A stretch of 35,506 bases of DNA from Candidatus Gastranaerophilales bacterium (GCA_944323535.1 CALUSW010000011.1:1-35506), one strand, 5' to 3'; numbered from the stretch's first letter, positions 16,315 through 24,983 are shown. Notes: generated by a model from the sequence alone, not told the origin. A program made the numbers and translations.

Positions 16315-16893
16315 CTATACAATTTTTAAGTGTGAATGCAGGAGTTTTTTTTGCAGTTTGATTTTTTCGTTTATAAGGTTATAGTTTTCATTATAGATAA
16401 TGTTTAAAGAGTTATTATCCAAGATATTTTGTGCCTGAATAAAAGTAATATACGCCTGTTTATATTTTTTCTGGCTGACAAGAATATTTATTTTTATTTC
16501 TATCAGCTGGGATAAAAGTGAAAAATTTTGATAATTTAATAAAGTAATAGCTTTTTTGCAGTATTTAAGGGCATTTTTATAATCCTTCATTATATTATAA
16601 CAATTACAAATTGCAGCCTGCACTTTTGCGTCTGATTGAAGAATTTCACCTGCTTTAAGATAGTATCTTAAAGCTTTTTTTATATATCCTTTCATAAAAC
16701 ATATATCGGCATACATTACAATACTTTTGTAATGATACGGAGTAAGTTCAAGAGCTGTTTTAAGCTTTTTGAAAGCGGAATTTATTTTATTAAAATAGAA
16801 TAAATCATCTTCCGCTTCTCTGAAAAGGACTTCCGATTTTATATTTATTATTTTATTTTTGTTTATATAAGATGTATTATTAACATTTTGCAT
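16315..16893 (-). CDS. Tetratricopeptide repeat protein
   Basis: From the ATG at 16893 the product has 192 residues. It contains three to four TPR-like helix pairs, for example NSAFKKLKTALELTPYHYKS, IKKALRYYLKAGEIL and YKNALKYCKKAITLL. TPR arrays bind other proteins. A longer reading to 17004 adds an unlikely N terminus and has no ribosome binding site; the chosen start also has only a weak site, so the start is uncertain. It lies 21 bases upstream of the dehydrogenase gene on the same strand and may share its transcript. There is no signal peptide. Confidence 0.7.
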   Translation of the reverse strand: MQNVNNTSYINKNKIINIKSEVLFREAEDDLFYFNKINSAFKKLKTALELTPYHYKSIVMYADICFMKGYIKKALRYYLKAGEILQSDAKVQAAICNCYNIMKDYKNALKYCKKAITLLNYQNFSLLSQLIEIKINILVSQKKYKQAYITFIQAQNILDNNSLNIIYNENYNLINEKIKLQKKLLHSHLKIV

Positions 16894-17000
16894 AAAGATT
16901 AGTATTCTTAGCCTTTTATCTATCTTTAAAATGATAAGATTTAAAGCTGATAAAGGGCTACAGACAGTATGTAATACTAAATGGCAGCGCATATCGGAAA

Positions 17001-17104
17001 ACATGATGTGACATGGGTTTTCATGATTTTAAATTTAAATTAACAAATTTTAACAACTTTTTATCCTATCCGGCAAAATCATGGAAAGCATGATGAGACA
17101 TGCA
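17001..17104. repeat. Inverted repeat with CATGATGnGACATG motifs
   Basis: The motif CATGATGtGACATG at 17002-17015 recurs as CATGATGaGACATG at 17089-17102. Next to them CATGATTTT (17022-17030) and AAAATCATG (17075-17083) are perfect inverted copies. The whole 104-bp block is a loose palindrome lying between the hsdR stop and the TPR gene. It could end the hsdR transcript as a large hairpin or be a small mobile palindrome. No T-run follows a GC-rich stem, so it is not a standard terminator. Confidence 0.5.
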
Positions 17105-17131
17105 TTTTCGCCAGATTACAAAAGTTAACAA

Positions 17132-20100
17132 TTAAGCAGCACCGTAGAAATTATCATTTTTATTATTGTAGCAATCATAAAAATGTTCATAAAGTGTATT
17201 GCATTTCTGCCTGAATAAGTCTTTATCATATATTTCGGGCAATATTTCATCGCAGATTGTTTCGATTGCTTCTTTTACTTTAGCTCTCGTTGATTGTTTT
17301 TTACGCCAGTCCATGACTAATTTTTCTTTTTTTATTACTTTTATTAATTTTTGAGCTGCTGATTTAACAGTTTCAAACTCTTTTTTAGAGAGTTTGGGTT
17401 CCGGCTTTGTTAAAATATCTAAAATAGCCAGTTCTTCCTCTGATAAGTTTTCATCCAGATGGCGTTTTTCTTCTTGTGTCAATTCATTAGTCAAAGCAAC
17501 AAGCTGCACATACATTTGCTCCATCGTTAACTTTCCGTTGTTGTAATCTTCAATAATTTGTTCAAATTTTTCCTGCAAGTGTTTTCTCATATTGTTTAAC
17601 TTGACCATTACGGATAGTTTTGAGCTAATGGCAGCCTTTAATTTTTCAAGCAGTGCAAGTTTTTTTTCTTTTAATATTCTTTTTTGTAATTCCTCAAAAT
17701 CAATTTTGCTCAAATCCAGTTTTTCACCGGCATTTATTTGGTAGGAAGCCAGAGTTATAGATTCATTTAACAATTCTTCCACCTGCAGGGCAAGATTTTT
17801 TATTTCTGTTTTATCTATAAATTGGGCAAGTGATTCTTTGATTTTTAAATATAAAATGGTGCTTACAAAAACAATTTTTGCGTACCTTCTGGCTTCTGTG
17901 TCCGGCAATATTGCTTTAAATAATATTTTGAGATTTTGAGCAGATTTTAAAAATTCATTTTTATCCTTTTCTGATTCTAATAAACGATTTACTGCATTTT
18001 CAGTATTTTTAATACATTCTAATGCTCTTGTATCAAAAATCTTGTCAATTTCAATATTTTTAGAGATAAGAAGTTTTTCCATATTAATAGCTTCTTTATC
18101 AAGAAGTTCAATCAATTTAGCTTTTGTTTCGGCAGGGTCTTCTGCATCTGATATTTCAGAACCATCGGGAGAACCATATATTGCTAATGCTTTCTGTAAA
18201 GCTTTAAAAATTCCTATATAATCAACTATAATGCCGTTGAATTTCCCTTCAGCAACTCTGTTTGCCCGTGCAATTGTCTGCATTAGAGTATGCTCCTTTA
18301 GAATTTTATCAAGGTATAGAGTTGAAATCGTAGAGCAGTCAAACCCTGTAACCCACATTGCGCAGACAAAAACAAGTCTTAGTTTATCATCCTTATCTTT
18401 AAATTTTGTTGCTAAATCTTCTTTAGTCATTCGTTTTCTGTGAGGAAGAATATCCACGCCTTTTAGCTTCATTTTCTCGATTTCATTTTGAGAAGGTGAA
18501 ACAACAACAGCCATATCGGTTTCTTTCATAAAATCTATATCTTTTTGAAGAACCTCTCTATCGTCAAGGCTTGCTGTCAGAAGTTTTTTCTCAAGTTTTT
18601 GAATGTATTTCTTCCATTCAAGCTTTACTTTATCATACATTTTTACGGCAGTTGCTTTATCAATAGCAACGAACATTGCTTTTCCCATAAAACCACGGTT
18701 CATAAAATGTTCAACGACATCTTTTGCAATTATATTTAGCCTTTCATCACGTGTGATTACTTGATACAGATTCACATATTCTTTTTCAAATTGCTCTTCC
18801 TGTTCTTGAGAAAAGTCTGCAGAATCAATAATATTTTGCAAATCTTTTTCCAGTTCATCATTAGTAATCTGCATTTCAGGAATTCTTGCTTCATAATACA
18901 GAGGAACTGTCGCTTTATCTTCAATGGACTGCTTGAATGTATATTTGCTGACATAATCACCGAATACTCTTTTTGTTTTTTCATCACCTTTCATAAGCGG
19001 GGTTCCTGTGAATGCAATGAATTTTGCATTTGGTAATGCTTCACGCATATTCAACGCAAGAGTTCCGTATTGAGTTCTGTGTGCTTCATCAGTAATTACT
19101 ATAATGTCATCTCTGTCAGAAATCTTTTCAAAACTCTGACCTTTTTCTTCAGTGCCGAATTTTTGAATCATCGTAAAAATGGTTCGATGATCTTCTCTTA
19201 AAAGTCGTTTTAAATTCTCTCTGCTTTCAGCTTGAACATTTTGTTCCGTAACCGCACCTGTTGAAACAAAATTTTTGTAAATTTGATCATCAAGGTCTTT
19301 TCTGTCTGTAACTATTAGAAAAGTCCAATTGCCTTTCACTTTTCGCAATATTTTTTGTACAAAAAATATCATGGAGAAACTTTTTCCGCTTCCCTGCGTA
19401 TGCCAGAATACGCCCAATTTCCCGTCTTGATTAGTTATGAAATGTTTTATAGCGTTATTTACACCTAAAAACTGGTGATTTTTAGCACAAATTTTAATAG
19501 TTCCGCCCTTAGTTTCCTGAAAGAGTGTAAAATTTTCTATGATATCAAGTAAATTTTTTTTGCTGCACATTCCTTTCATTAAGGTATCGGCAGAAATTAT
19601 ACCTTTTTCGTTTTCATCATTAATTTTTTTCCAATCGGAAAAATGTTCCCATTTAGAAGTTATGGTTCCAAATTTTGCATCAGTTCCGTTAGATACAACA
19701 ATAAATGCGTTATACCGGAATACCTGCGGAATGGCTTCTTTATAATGGGTTATATTGTCAAAAAAAGCATTCTCTATGTGTTTGTGAGTCGCTTTTAATT
19801 CAATAAAGACAAGCGGTAATCCGTTTACAAACAGAATCAAATCAGCTCTGCAATTATAATGTTCCCCTGAAATCTTAAATTGTCGAATTAAAAGGAATTC
19901 ATTATTATCCGGGGTATTAAAATCAAGCACTTTAACAATATCTTCGGTATCTATACCGTTATTATCCTTGAATTGTACTTTTACTCCGTTTTTCAACATC
20001 TCATAAATAAATTGATTTGCAGCAACCGGCGTTTTGTTGGACAAATCCTGTGTCAATTCATAATACGCATTATCAATAGCTTCTTGCGGCAAATCGGGAT

Positions 20101-20284
20101 TTAATTTAACTAAAGTATTTTTAAGATTTTTAGATAAAATAACATCTTCCGTTGTCTGCCTGCCAAAAGTAGAATTGTCATAGCCTATAATTTCATAAGT
20201 TGCATCAAAAAGTTCAAACCCGAGCCGGTCTTTGCATTCCTGCATCAAGTCTTTTTCAAAAGCTTCTTCGGTGAGTTTATGCAT
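17132..20284 (-). CDS. hsdR: Type I restriction enzyme, R subunit
   Basis: HsdR supplies ATP-driven DNA translocation and cleavage in the type I complex. The 1050-residue protein has the nuclease core with Asp148 and ELK at 162-164, then the translocase with Walker A HTQGSGKSFSM (about 295-305) and the DEAH box DEAH at 399-402 followed by RTQYG. Later motifs include FIAFTGTPL and VTGFDCSTISTLYLDK, and LMQTIARANRV. A long helical C-terminal region (about 690-1050) binds the M-S core. Length is normal. It starts two bases after the fic stop, so it shares fic's promoter and operators, not that of hsdMS. The C-terminal two thirds is lysine-rich but intact. Confidence 0.95.
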   Translation of the reverse strand: MHKLTEEAFEKDLMQECKDRLGFELFDATYEIIGYDNSTFGRQTTEDVILSKNLKNTLVKLNPDLPQEAIDNAYYELTQDLSNKTPVAANQFIYEMLKNGVKVQFKDNNGIDTEDIVKVLDFNTPDNNEFLLIRQFKISGEHYNCRADLILFVNGLPLVFIELKATHKHIENAFFDNITHYKEAIPQVFRYNAFIVVSNGTDAKFGTITSKWEHFSDWKKINDENEKGIISADTLMKGMCSKKNLLDIIENFTLFQETKGGTIKICAKNHQFLGVNNAIKHFITNQDGKLGVFWHTQGSGKSFSMIFFVQKILRKVKGNWTFLIVTDRKDLDDQIYKNFVSTGAVTEQNVQAESRENLKRLLREDHRTIFTMIQKFGTEEKGQSFEKISDRDDIIVITDEAHRTQYGTLALNMREALPNAKFIAFTGTPLMKGDEKTKRVFGDYVSKYTFKQSIEDKATVPLYYEARIPEMQITNDELEKDLQNIIDSADFSQEQEEQFEKEYVNLYQVITRDERLNIIAKDVVEHFMNRGFMGKAMFVAIDKATAVKMYDKVKLEWKKYIQKLEKKLLTASLDDREVLQKDIDFMKETDMAVVVSPSQNEIEKMKLKGVDILPHRKRMTKEDLATKFKDKDDKLRLVFVCAMWVTGFDCSTISTLYLDKILKEHTLMQTIARANRVAEGKFNGIIVDYIGIFKALQKALAIYGSPDGSEISDAEDPAETKAKLIELLDKEAINMEKLLISKNIEIDKIFDTRALECIKNTENAVNRLLESEKDKNEFLKSAQNLKILFKAILPDTEARRYAKIVFVSTILYLKIKESLAQFIDKTEIKNLALQVEELLNESITLASYQINAGEKLDLSKIDFEELQKRILKEKKLALLEKLKAAISSKLSVMVKLNNMRKHLQEKFEQIIEDYNNGKLTMEQMYVQLVALTNELTQEEKRHLDENLSEEELAILDILTKPEPKLSKKEFETVKSAAQKLIKVIKKEKLVMDWRKKQSTRAKVKEAIETICDEILPEIYDKDLFRQKCNTLYEHFYDCYNNKNDNFYGAA

Positions 20285-20286
20285 GG

Positions 20287-21393
20287 CTATTCTCCGTCCA
20301 CTATATCTATAAGCTCGTGGAAAGCATATAAATTTCCTCGATTTCCGCTAGCTTCTCTGATAAGTGTTAACACGTGCTTATCCGCCAGTTTTTGTAATAT
20401 AGAATTAGCAGTCTTTCTGTTAGTAATACTTGCTGATTTTGCAAAAGAAGATGTTGTAAAAATAGGCTTTGAAAAAATTGTATCTAATATATTGAATGTA
20501 TACTGTGACTTTGTTGTTTCTTGGATTATATTCTTCATACGATTACTTAATTCAAGAATTTGATTAATTTTTTGCGTATTTATTTTTGACTGCTCGATAA
20601 TTGCTTTTAAGAAAAACTCAATCCAATCTTGCCAGTCGTCATTTTGAGTGATATTTCTAAGATTGTTATAATATTCTTCCCTGTGCTTTTCAAAATATTC
20701 ACTTAAATAGAATATCGGTTGTGCTAGATATTGCTTTGAGTATAAAAATATTGGGATTAGCAATCTGCCAAGCCTGCCGTTTCCATCTAAGAAGGGGTGA
20801 ATAATTTCAAATTGAGCATGAACAATAGCCAATTGTATCAATAAATCTGAATAATCGGAATTTATAAACTTTTCCCATTCATCAAGATAATCAATAATTT
20901 CATTTGGAGCCGGCGGCACAAATGATGCAGTTTCAATAGTCGAGTTTTTGGGTCCAATCCAGTTTTGTATTTTTCTGAATTCTCCTCTGGCTTTATTTTC
21001 CCCTCTTACACCGCTTAGCAATACTTTGTGTATATCCCGAATCATGTTTAAATGAATAAAAGGTCTTTCTTCCAACAGTTTTATTGCATAATCCATAGCG
21101 GTACGGTAATTAAGAATTTCTAAAATGTCTTGATTCTTATATGTATCAAAGTTTTCTCCCGCTTCATGTTGTAAAACTTCGGTCAATGTGGCTTGGGTAC
21201 CCTCAATTTGAGATGACATCGCTGATTCTTTTGTTGTCATTGGTGCAAGCAAAATCTGCGGATTGATTAAGTGGCTCAAAGCTCCGTTGTAATTAGATAG
21301 TGCGGCATGAGATTTTCCGATAAATGGTACCAGAGCAGTATAATCGATATTTATATCTGCAATTCTTTTAGGTTTAGATGGGCTATAAGTCAT
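20287..21393 (-). CDS. Fic-family AMP transferase with C-terminal winged helix
   Basis: From the ATG at 21393 the product has 368 residues. A Fic_N domain contains the inhibitory helix motif SSQIEGT (S-x3-E-G, about 60-66). The Fic core has HPFLDGNGRLGR (about 199-210), the complete catalytic His motif for moving AMP or another nucleotide to a protein hydroxyl. The C terminus (about 295-365) looks like a winged helix (FTTSSFAKSASITNRKTANSILQKLADKHVL, then a GNRGNLYAF wing). GGAG lies five bases before the chosen ATG; a GTG six bases upstream is less likely. The gene is embedded in the type I locus between hsdS and hsdR. The winged helix could bind the palindromes upstream; this is an inference. 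Confidence 0.9.
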   Translation of the reverse strand: MTYSPSKPKRIADINIDYTALVPFIGKSHAALSNYNGALSHLINPQILLAPMTTKESAMSSQIEGTQATLTEVLQHEAGENFDTYKNQDILEILNYRTAMDYAIKLLEERPFIHLNMIRDIHKVLLSGVRGENKARGEFRKIQNWIGPKNSTIETASFVPPAPNEIIDYLDEWEKFINSDYSDLLIQLAIVHAQFEIIHPFLDGNGRLGRLLIPIFLYSKQYLAQPIFYLSEYFEKHREEYYNNLRNITQNDDWQDWIEFFLKAIIEQSKINTQKINQILELSNRMKNIIQETTKSQYTFNILDTIFSKPIFTTSSFAKSASITNRKTANSILQKLADKHVLTLIREASGNRGNLYAFHELIDIVDGE

Positions 21394-21412
21394 AAACACT
21401 CCATTTTAACTT

Positions 21413-21441
21413 AATATAGCACAAAAATAATTTGTGGGCAA
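21413..21441 (-). promoter_or_regulatory. fic-hsdR promoter with operator in the spacer
   Basis: On the minus strand TTGCCC (21436-21441) and TATATT (21413-21418) are 17 bp apart. The spacer and one base of the -35 hexamer are occupied by the palindrome CACAAA-N5-TTTGTG (21420-21436). A protein bound there would block RNA polymerase. Transcription would start near 21406 with a leader of about 13 bases. Confidence 0.6.
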
Positions 21442-21576
21442 TAAATATCAAAAAATTACCTACAAAAATTTTTGTGTGTAACAAAAGTTACACAAAAGTA
21501 TTTGTGGATAACTTTAAACTATTCTTTACACACAAAAATTTTTGTGTGTACTTTATGCATCACAAATTAGCTTGTT
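21420..21576. promoter_or_regulatory. Array of CACAAA/TTTGTG operator-like palindromes
   Basis: Palindromes of the form CACAAA-N4/5-TTTGTG occur with centres at 21428, 21468.5 (left half TACAAA), 21498.5 and 21538.5. A degenerate fifth site (CACAAA, N4, CTTGTT) is centred at 21568.5. The steps are 40.5, 30, 40 and 30 bp, near whole helical turns, so bound proteins would sit on one face. The site at 21538.5 is part of a perfect 24-bp palindrome (21527-21550; half TACACACAAAAA). No gene lies in this interval. The likely binder is a dimeric regulator, possibly Fic's own winged helix. Confidence 0.7.
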
Positions 21577-21631
21577 GTTTAAATATCCATTTTTATCCAT
21601 TTGTCAATTAATGATGTAAAAAACCGTTATT

Positions 21632-21660
21632 ACGTCATTGCGAGCTGTGCGAAGCAATCT
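21632..21660. repeat. Left inverted-repeat arm of the GIY-YIG cassette
   Basis: The arm begins ACGTCATTGCGAG and ends CGAAGCAATCT. Both blocks (13 and 11 bp) are perfect inverted copies of the arm at 21938-21972, which has a few extra central bases. The last two bases overlap the stop codon of the nuclease gene. Confidence 0.8.
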
Positions 21661-21952
21661 AATCAATAATAGATGTATACAAATCTTTCCACTCCGGATT
21701 AAAATCATTAATCAGGTCAATTTTCTTTTGCCGTGAACCGCCCTTTAGTTGTTTTTCTCTTAAAATAGCTTCCTGTATGTTATCAAAACATTCATAATAA
21801 ACAAGAAAAGTAATATTATAACGTTTAGTAAATCCGTCAATAAGTTTATTTTTATGTTCATAAATTCTTCTTTTCAGGTTATTGGTAACGCCTGTATACA
21901 AGGTTGTTTTATTGTAATTTGTCATAATGTAGACAAAAGATTGCTTCGTCAT
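21659..21952 (-). CDS. Small GIY-YIG family nuclease
   Basis: The 97-residue protein has the GIY-YIG core in the form FVYIMTN and TLYTGVTNNLKRRIYEHKN, then GFTKRYNITFLVYYE, AILREKQLKGGSRQKKIDLI and NPEWKDLY. This is the short UPF0213/YhbQ-like type found in many scattered copies. I chose the ATG at 21952, preceded by GAGGAATGAA. Both the ribosome binding site and the start codon lie inside the right inverted-repeat arm. A longer reading to 22036 would translate the repeat and overlap hsdS. The next ATG, 21925, is possible. It is the only non-restriction gene between hsdS and fic and was probably inserted there. Confidence 0.85.
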   Translation of the reverse strand: MTKQSFVYIMTNYNKTTLYTGVTNNLKRRIYEHKNKLIDGFTKRYNITFLVYYECFDNIQEAILREKQLKGGSRQKKIDLINDFNPEWKDLYTSIID

Positions 21953-21972
21953 TTCATTCCTCGCAATGACGT
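21938..21972. repeat. Right inverted-repeat arm of the GIY-YIG cassette
   Basis: Read on the minus strand this arm is ACGTCATTGCGAG, then GAATGAAATGA, then CGAAGCAATCT. It supplies the ribosome binding site (GAGGA) and the ATG of the GIY-YIG gene. With the left arm it bounds a 341-bp unit that ends 36 bases from the hsdS stop codon. Confidence 0.8.
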
Positions 21973-22007
21973 TGTCTGGTTGTGTCTGAAACATTACGAA
22001 ATAGCAT

Positions 22008-23243
22008 TTATATAATCTCCATATTTTCAACATCAATTTCGCCGGAGATTAGGCGGGGGAGTAATAGGGCACGGGTTTGTTTTAGGTTTTCATTTTTTAT
22101 TGATAAGTTTTTAATTTGTTCAAATATACTATTAATAGATTTATTAAATTCAGATAAAATTGATCTTTGTGGGATTAAAATATTCATATTTTTTACTATT
22201 GTTGAATTTATAGCATTGCCTATAGATGAAGTATTGCCAAGATTACTATATTCAAAGTTTTTTAGATATAAATACAGATAGTATGTTGATAGTTGTTGCT
22301 TATCCTTAATTTGAAATTGTGCAATTGCTTCATTAGAGCACATATCTTCCGTTGTAATTGCAACTTTTCCTACTGTTAATTTAAAACTTAGTATTACAGT
22401 ATCTTTGGGGATAATTGGTACATTATATTTTATTATTGCATCTTCTGTTAAATATTCAGAAGTTTGAAAGATAAACACATTAGAGAGACCAATATCTTTT
22501 ATTGATATCCATTTTCGGTCTTTACAGTTCATGGTAAAACAATCAAAATCTTTTCTTGATGGTGTTCTACCAATGAAGATATCTGCAACATTATTAGCCT
22601 TTAAGACTTCCCAATCTTTAGGAATTTTGCCGAGGTGGGAGTCTTTGAACGTGGCGGTTTCGTGTCCGGGGAATTTAAAATCTACAAACCACTCTTTATA
22701 TATCTTCCGTGCCATCTCCTCTAATATCTTTATGCGCCTGTTGTTATTCTCTATCAAATCATCATAGTTTGATAAAAATTTGGCTATTTTCTTTTGTTTT
22801 TCTAGTTTTGGTATAGATACATTTAAATCTTCAAATATTTTTACTGTTAAACTTCCTCGGCTACTACTAGAATCCGACAACAAACGTAATTCATTGTATC
22901 TGGATGTTAAATTGTAAAATAAATACTTCGAGTCTAATAAAATAGGGTTTGTTCTTATTGCGATTATTGATTGATTTATGTATGTATCAACTAAACAATA
23001 TGCAACTTGCCCTCTTGTTTTACCTTGTCCAGCCGAAGCAATTACGACATCACCAACTTTTGCGAGTCTTGTACTTGATTTATCAATACCTAATTGAGTT
23101 ATTGTTTTTTCAGTTTTTCTAATATATGGATTTTTAGTTTCACCTGAGGATAACCAATAAAAATCACCATTCCAGTATTCCTCATTTACCGTAGAAGGTG
23201 TTCCTCCACTAAAAATGTTTATAGACAAATCTTTTAACTTCAT
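22008..23243 (-). CDS. hsdS: Type I restriction-modification specificity subunit
   Basis: HsdS recognises the bipartite DNA target for the methylase and the restriction complex. The 411-residue protein has two target recognition domains, each with its own conserved helix: KIFEDLNVSIPKLEKQKKIAKFLSNYDDLIENNNRRIKILEEMARKIY (middle) and STIVKNMNILIPQRSILSEFNKSINSIFEQI (end). The first domain opens with GGTPSTVNEEYWNGDFYWLSSGE and the second with IFIGRTPSRKDF. It starts at the ATG at 23243, just after the hsdM stop; a GTG at 23252 would overlap. The target sequence cannot be read from the protein. Confidence 0.94.
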   Translation of the reverse strand: MKLKDLSINIFSGGTPSTVNEEYWNGDFYWLSSGETKNPYIRKTEKTITQLGIDKSSTRLAKVGDVVIASAGQGKTRGQVAYCLVDTYINQSIIAIRTNPILLDSKYLFYNLTSRYNELRLLSDSSSSRGSLTVKIFEDLNVSIPKLEKQKKIAKFLSNYDDLIENNNRRIKILEEMARKIYKEWFVDFKFPGHETATFKDSHLGKIPKDWEVLKANNVADIFIGRTPSRKDFDCFTMNCKDRKWISIKDIGLSNVFIFQTSEYLTEDAIIKYNVPIIPKDTVILSFKLTVGKVAITTEDMCSNEAIAQFQIKDKQQLSTYYLYLYLKNFEYSNLGNTSSIGNAINSTIVKNMNILIPQRSILSEFNKSINSIFEQIKNLSIKNENLKQTRALLLPRLISGEIDVENMEII

Positions 23244-23244
23244 C

Positions 23245-24831
23245 TTACACACCCAACAACTGTTTTATATTATGTGCGATTTTTGCTTCGAGGTCTTTGG
23301 ATTCTGCGTTTAGTTTTTCTAGTTCGGAATTCAGTTCTTGGAGTTTTTCTTCAAAAATATAGTTTTCTTCTTCGACTTCTTTTACTCCGACATAACGTCC
23401 TGCGTTTAAGCTCCATCCTTGTTTTTCTATATCTGTAATAGTTGCAACTTTACAAAGACCTTTTATATCTTTATATTTTCCATCAGGAAAATGCTCAAGT
23501 GTCAGTTTTTTACTACCCCATTTGTATTCAGGAGCTTCTCCTCTATATAACTTGACAATATTTGTAATAAATTCTATTTGTTCATCGGTAAATTCTCTAT
23601 GGGCTCTATCTATTTGAGTATAAATTTCTCTCACATCTAAGAAAAGTACTTTGTCTTTTCTTTCTGTATTCTTCTTTCCTTTATCCAAAAACCATAGAGT
23701 ACAAGGCAAGGTTACGTTATGAAACATATTTGAACCAACTGATACCATTACATCCACGGCATTGTCTTTGATAATATTTTCTCGAATAGTCTGTTCTGTT
23801 TGTTTAGCATCACTTGCAGAATTTGGCATTACAAATCCTGCACGTGAGTTTTCTCCATTCTCAGGAGTCTTTAGTGCAGAATAAAACATTTGAATCCACA
23901 GGTAGTTAGCGTTATCAGCCTTTGGCAAACCAAAAGGAAATCTTTTATCGCCTTTTAGTCTTTCTTTATCAACCCCGTCAACATTAAACGGCGGGTTTGC
24001 AAGTACAAAATTATATTTTCCGACGGAATCAAAAACATCTTCATAAAAACTGTTTGCCTGTTTTACGTCCCCCTCAAGTCCATGGACTGCAAGGTTCATT
24101 TTGCACCATCTGACTGTTTCTTCTGTTTTTTCCTGTCCTTCAACAGTTATCAAATCGTTAACTGATTTATCAGAATCTTTGTTTTCCCTTTTTGCAAATT
24201 CGGCAGTCTGCACAAACATACCGCCTGAGCCGCATGCAGGATCATAAACTTTTCCATGGAAAGGCTTCATAATTTCAACAAGTAGTTTTACCAAGCATGT
24301 AGGTGTATAGAATTCTCCGCCCTTTTGTCCTTCCGAGCTTGCGAATTTTCCTAAGAAGAACTCATAAACCTTACCGAAGATATCACCATTGTTGCGGTCA
24401 AACTCAACATCATTAAAGATTTTCATTGTTGAAACTAATAAGTCATCAGGAATTCTTAAATAATTTTTAGGCAAAACTCCTTTTAGAATAGAGTTTTCAT
24501 TTTCCATTAACGACATAGCTTCATTTAATGCACTGCCTGCACTTTCTCCTTCAGGAAGATTTAAAAGATATTTAAAAGAGGCTTTTTCAGGAACAAATAA
24601 AACTCCTCTTGCTTGATAAGCATTTTTCTCATCAAACGCTCTACGAGAAGCGGTTGATTTTAATTTTTCTATCTCAGGTTTTGCTTTTTGAAAACGATAA
24701 TCTGCAAAACGCAAGAATATCAATCCTAATACAGGAGTAGAAAACTCATTATATTTTAAACTGGAATTAGCACGCAGGTCATCAGCTGTTTTCCAAAGTT
24801 TATTTTCAAATTCCTTCAAGTCAAAGCCCAT
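23245..24831 (-). CDS. hsdM: Type I restriction-modification methylase subunit
   Basis: HsdM is the N6-adenine methyltransferase of the system. The 528-residue protein has the N-terminal helical domain (LKEFENKLWKTADDLRANSSLKYNEFSTPVLGLIFLR), GGEFYTPTCLVKLLVEI, the SAM-binding motif I DPACGSGGMF (197-206) and the catalytic NPPF (279-282). It ends with a coiled coil (about 485-525) for joining HsdS and HsdR. The ribosome binding site GAGGTAAAGT precedes the ATG. It is the first gene of the locus and has its own promoter, apart from that of fic-hsdR. Confidence 0.96.
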   Translation of the reverse strand: MGFDLKEFENKLWKTADDLRANSSLKYNEFSTPVLGLIFLRFADYRFQKAKPEIEKLKSTASRRAFDEKNAYQARGVLFVPEKASFKYLLNLPEGESAGSALNEAMSLMENENSILKGVLPKNYLRIPDDLLVSTMKIFNDVEFDRNNGDIFGKVYEFFLGKFASSEGQKGGEFYTPTCLVKLLVEIMKPFHGKVYDPACGSGGMFVQTAEFAKRENKDSDKSVNDLITVEGQEKTEETVRWCKMNLAVHGLEGDVKQANSFYEDVFDSVGKYNFVLANPPFNVDGVDKERLKGDKRFPFGLPKADNANYLWIQMFYSALKTPENGENSRAGFVMPNSASDAKQTEQTIRENIIKDNAVDVMVSVGSNMFHNVTLPCTLWFLDKGKKNTERKDKVLFLDVREIYTQIDRAHREFTDEQIEFITNIVKLYRGEAPEYKWGSKKLTLEHFPDGKYKDIKGLCKVATITDIEKQGWSLNAGRYVGVKEVEEENYIFEEKLQELNSELEKLNAESKDLEAKIAHNIKQLLGV

Positions 24832-24855
24832 ACTTTACCTCATTTTATATCAACA

Positions 24856-24884
24856 ATATTAAGAAATGTAAATTTGCAAATCAA
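24856..24884 (-). promoter_or_regulatory. hsdM-hsdS promoter
   Basis: On the minus strand TTGATT (24879-24884) and TAATAT (24856-24861) are 17 bp apart, 25 bases before the hsdM ATG. No CACAAA/TTTGTG palindrome lies here, so hsdMS would escape the regulation proposed for fic-hsdR. Confidence 0.6.
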
Positions 24885-24926
24885 TACTTTATTTATATGA
24901 TAGCTTTTTTTATATATTCTTTTCTC

Positions 24927-24955
24927 TTGATATTAAAAAATGTGCATAGTATCAT
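24927..24955 (+). promoter_or_regulatory. rpoZ promoter
   Basis: TTGATA (24927-24932) and TATCAT (24950-24955) are 17 bp apart, 29 bases before the rpoZ ATG. It is divergent from the hsdM promoter. Confidence 0.6.
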
Positions 24956-24983
24956 AAAACTATATGAACTACCGGAGGAATAT

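Noticed and set aside
21953-22036. Long N terminus of the GIY-YIG protein
   Set aside because: This part translates the inverted-repeat arm and the end of hsdS; the ATG at 21952 has a proper ribosome binding site.
24897-24983. Upstream extension of the rpoZ frame
   Set aside because: It would add a hydrophobic stretch unlike any omega subunit and cover the likely promoter; GGAGGAA before 24984 fixes the start.
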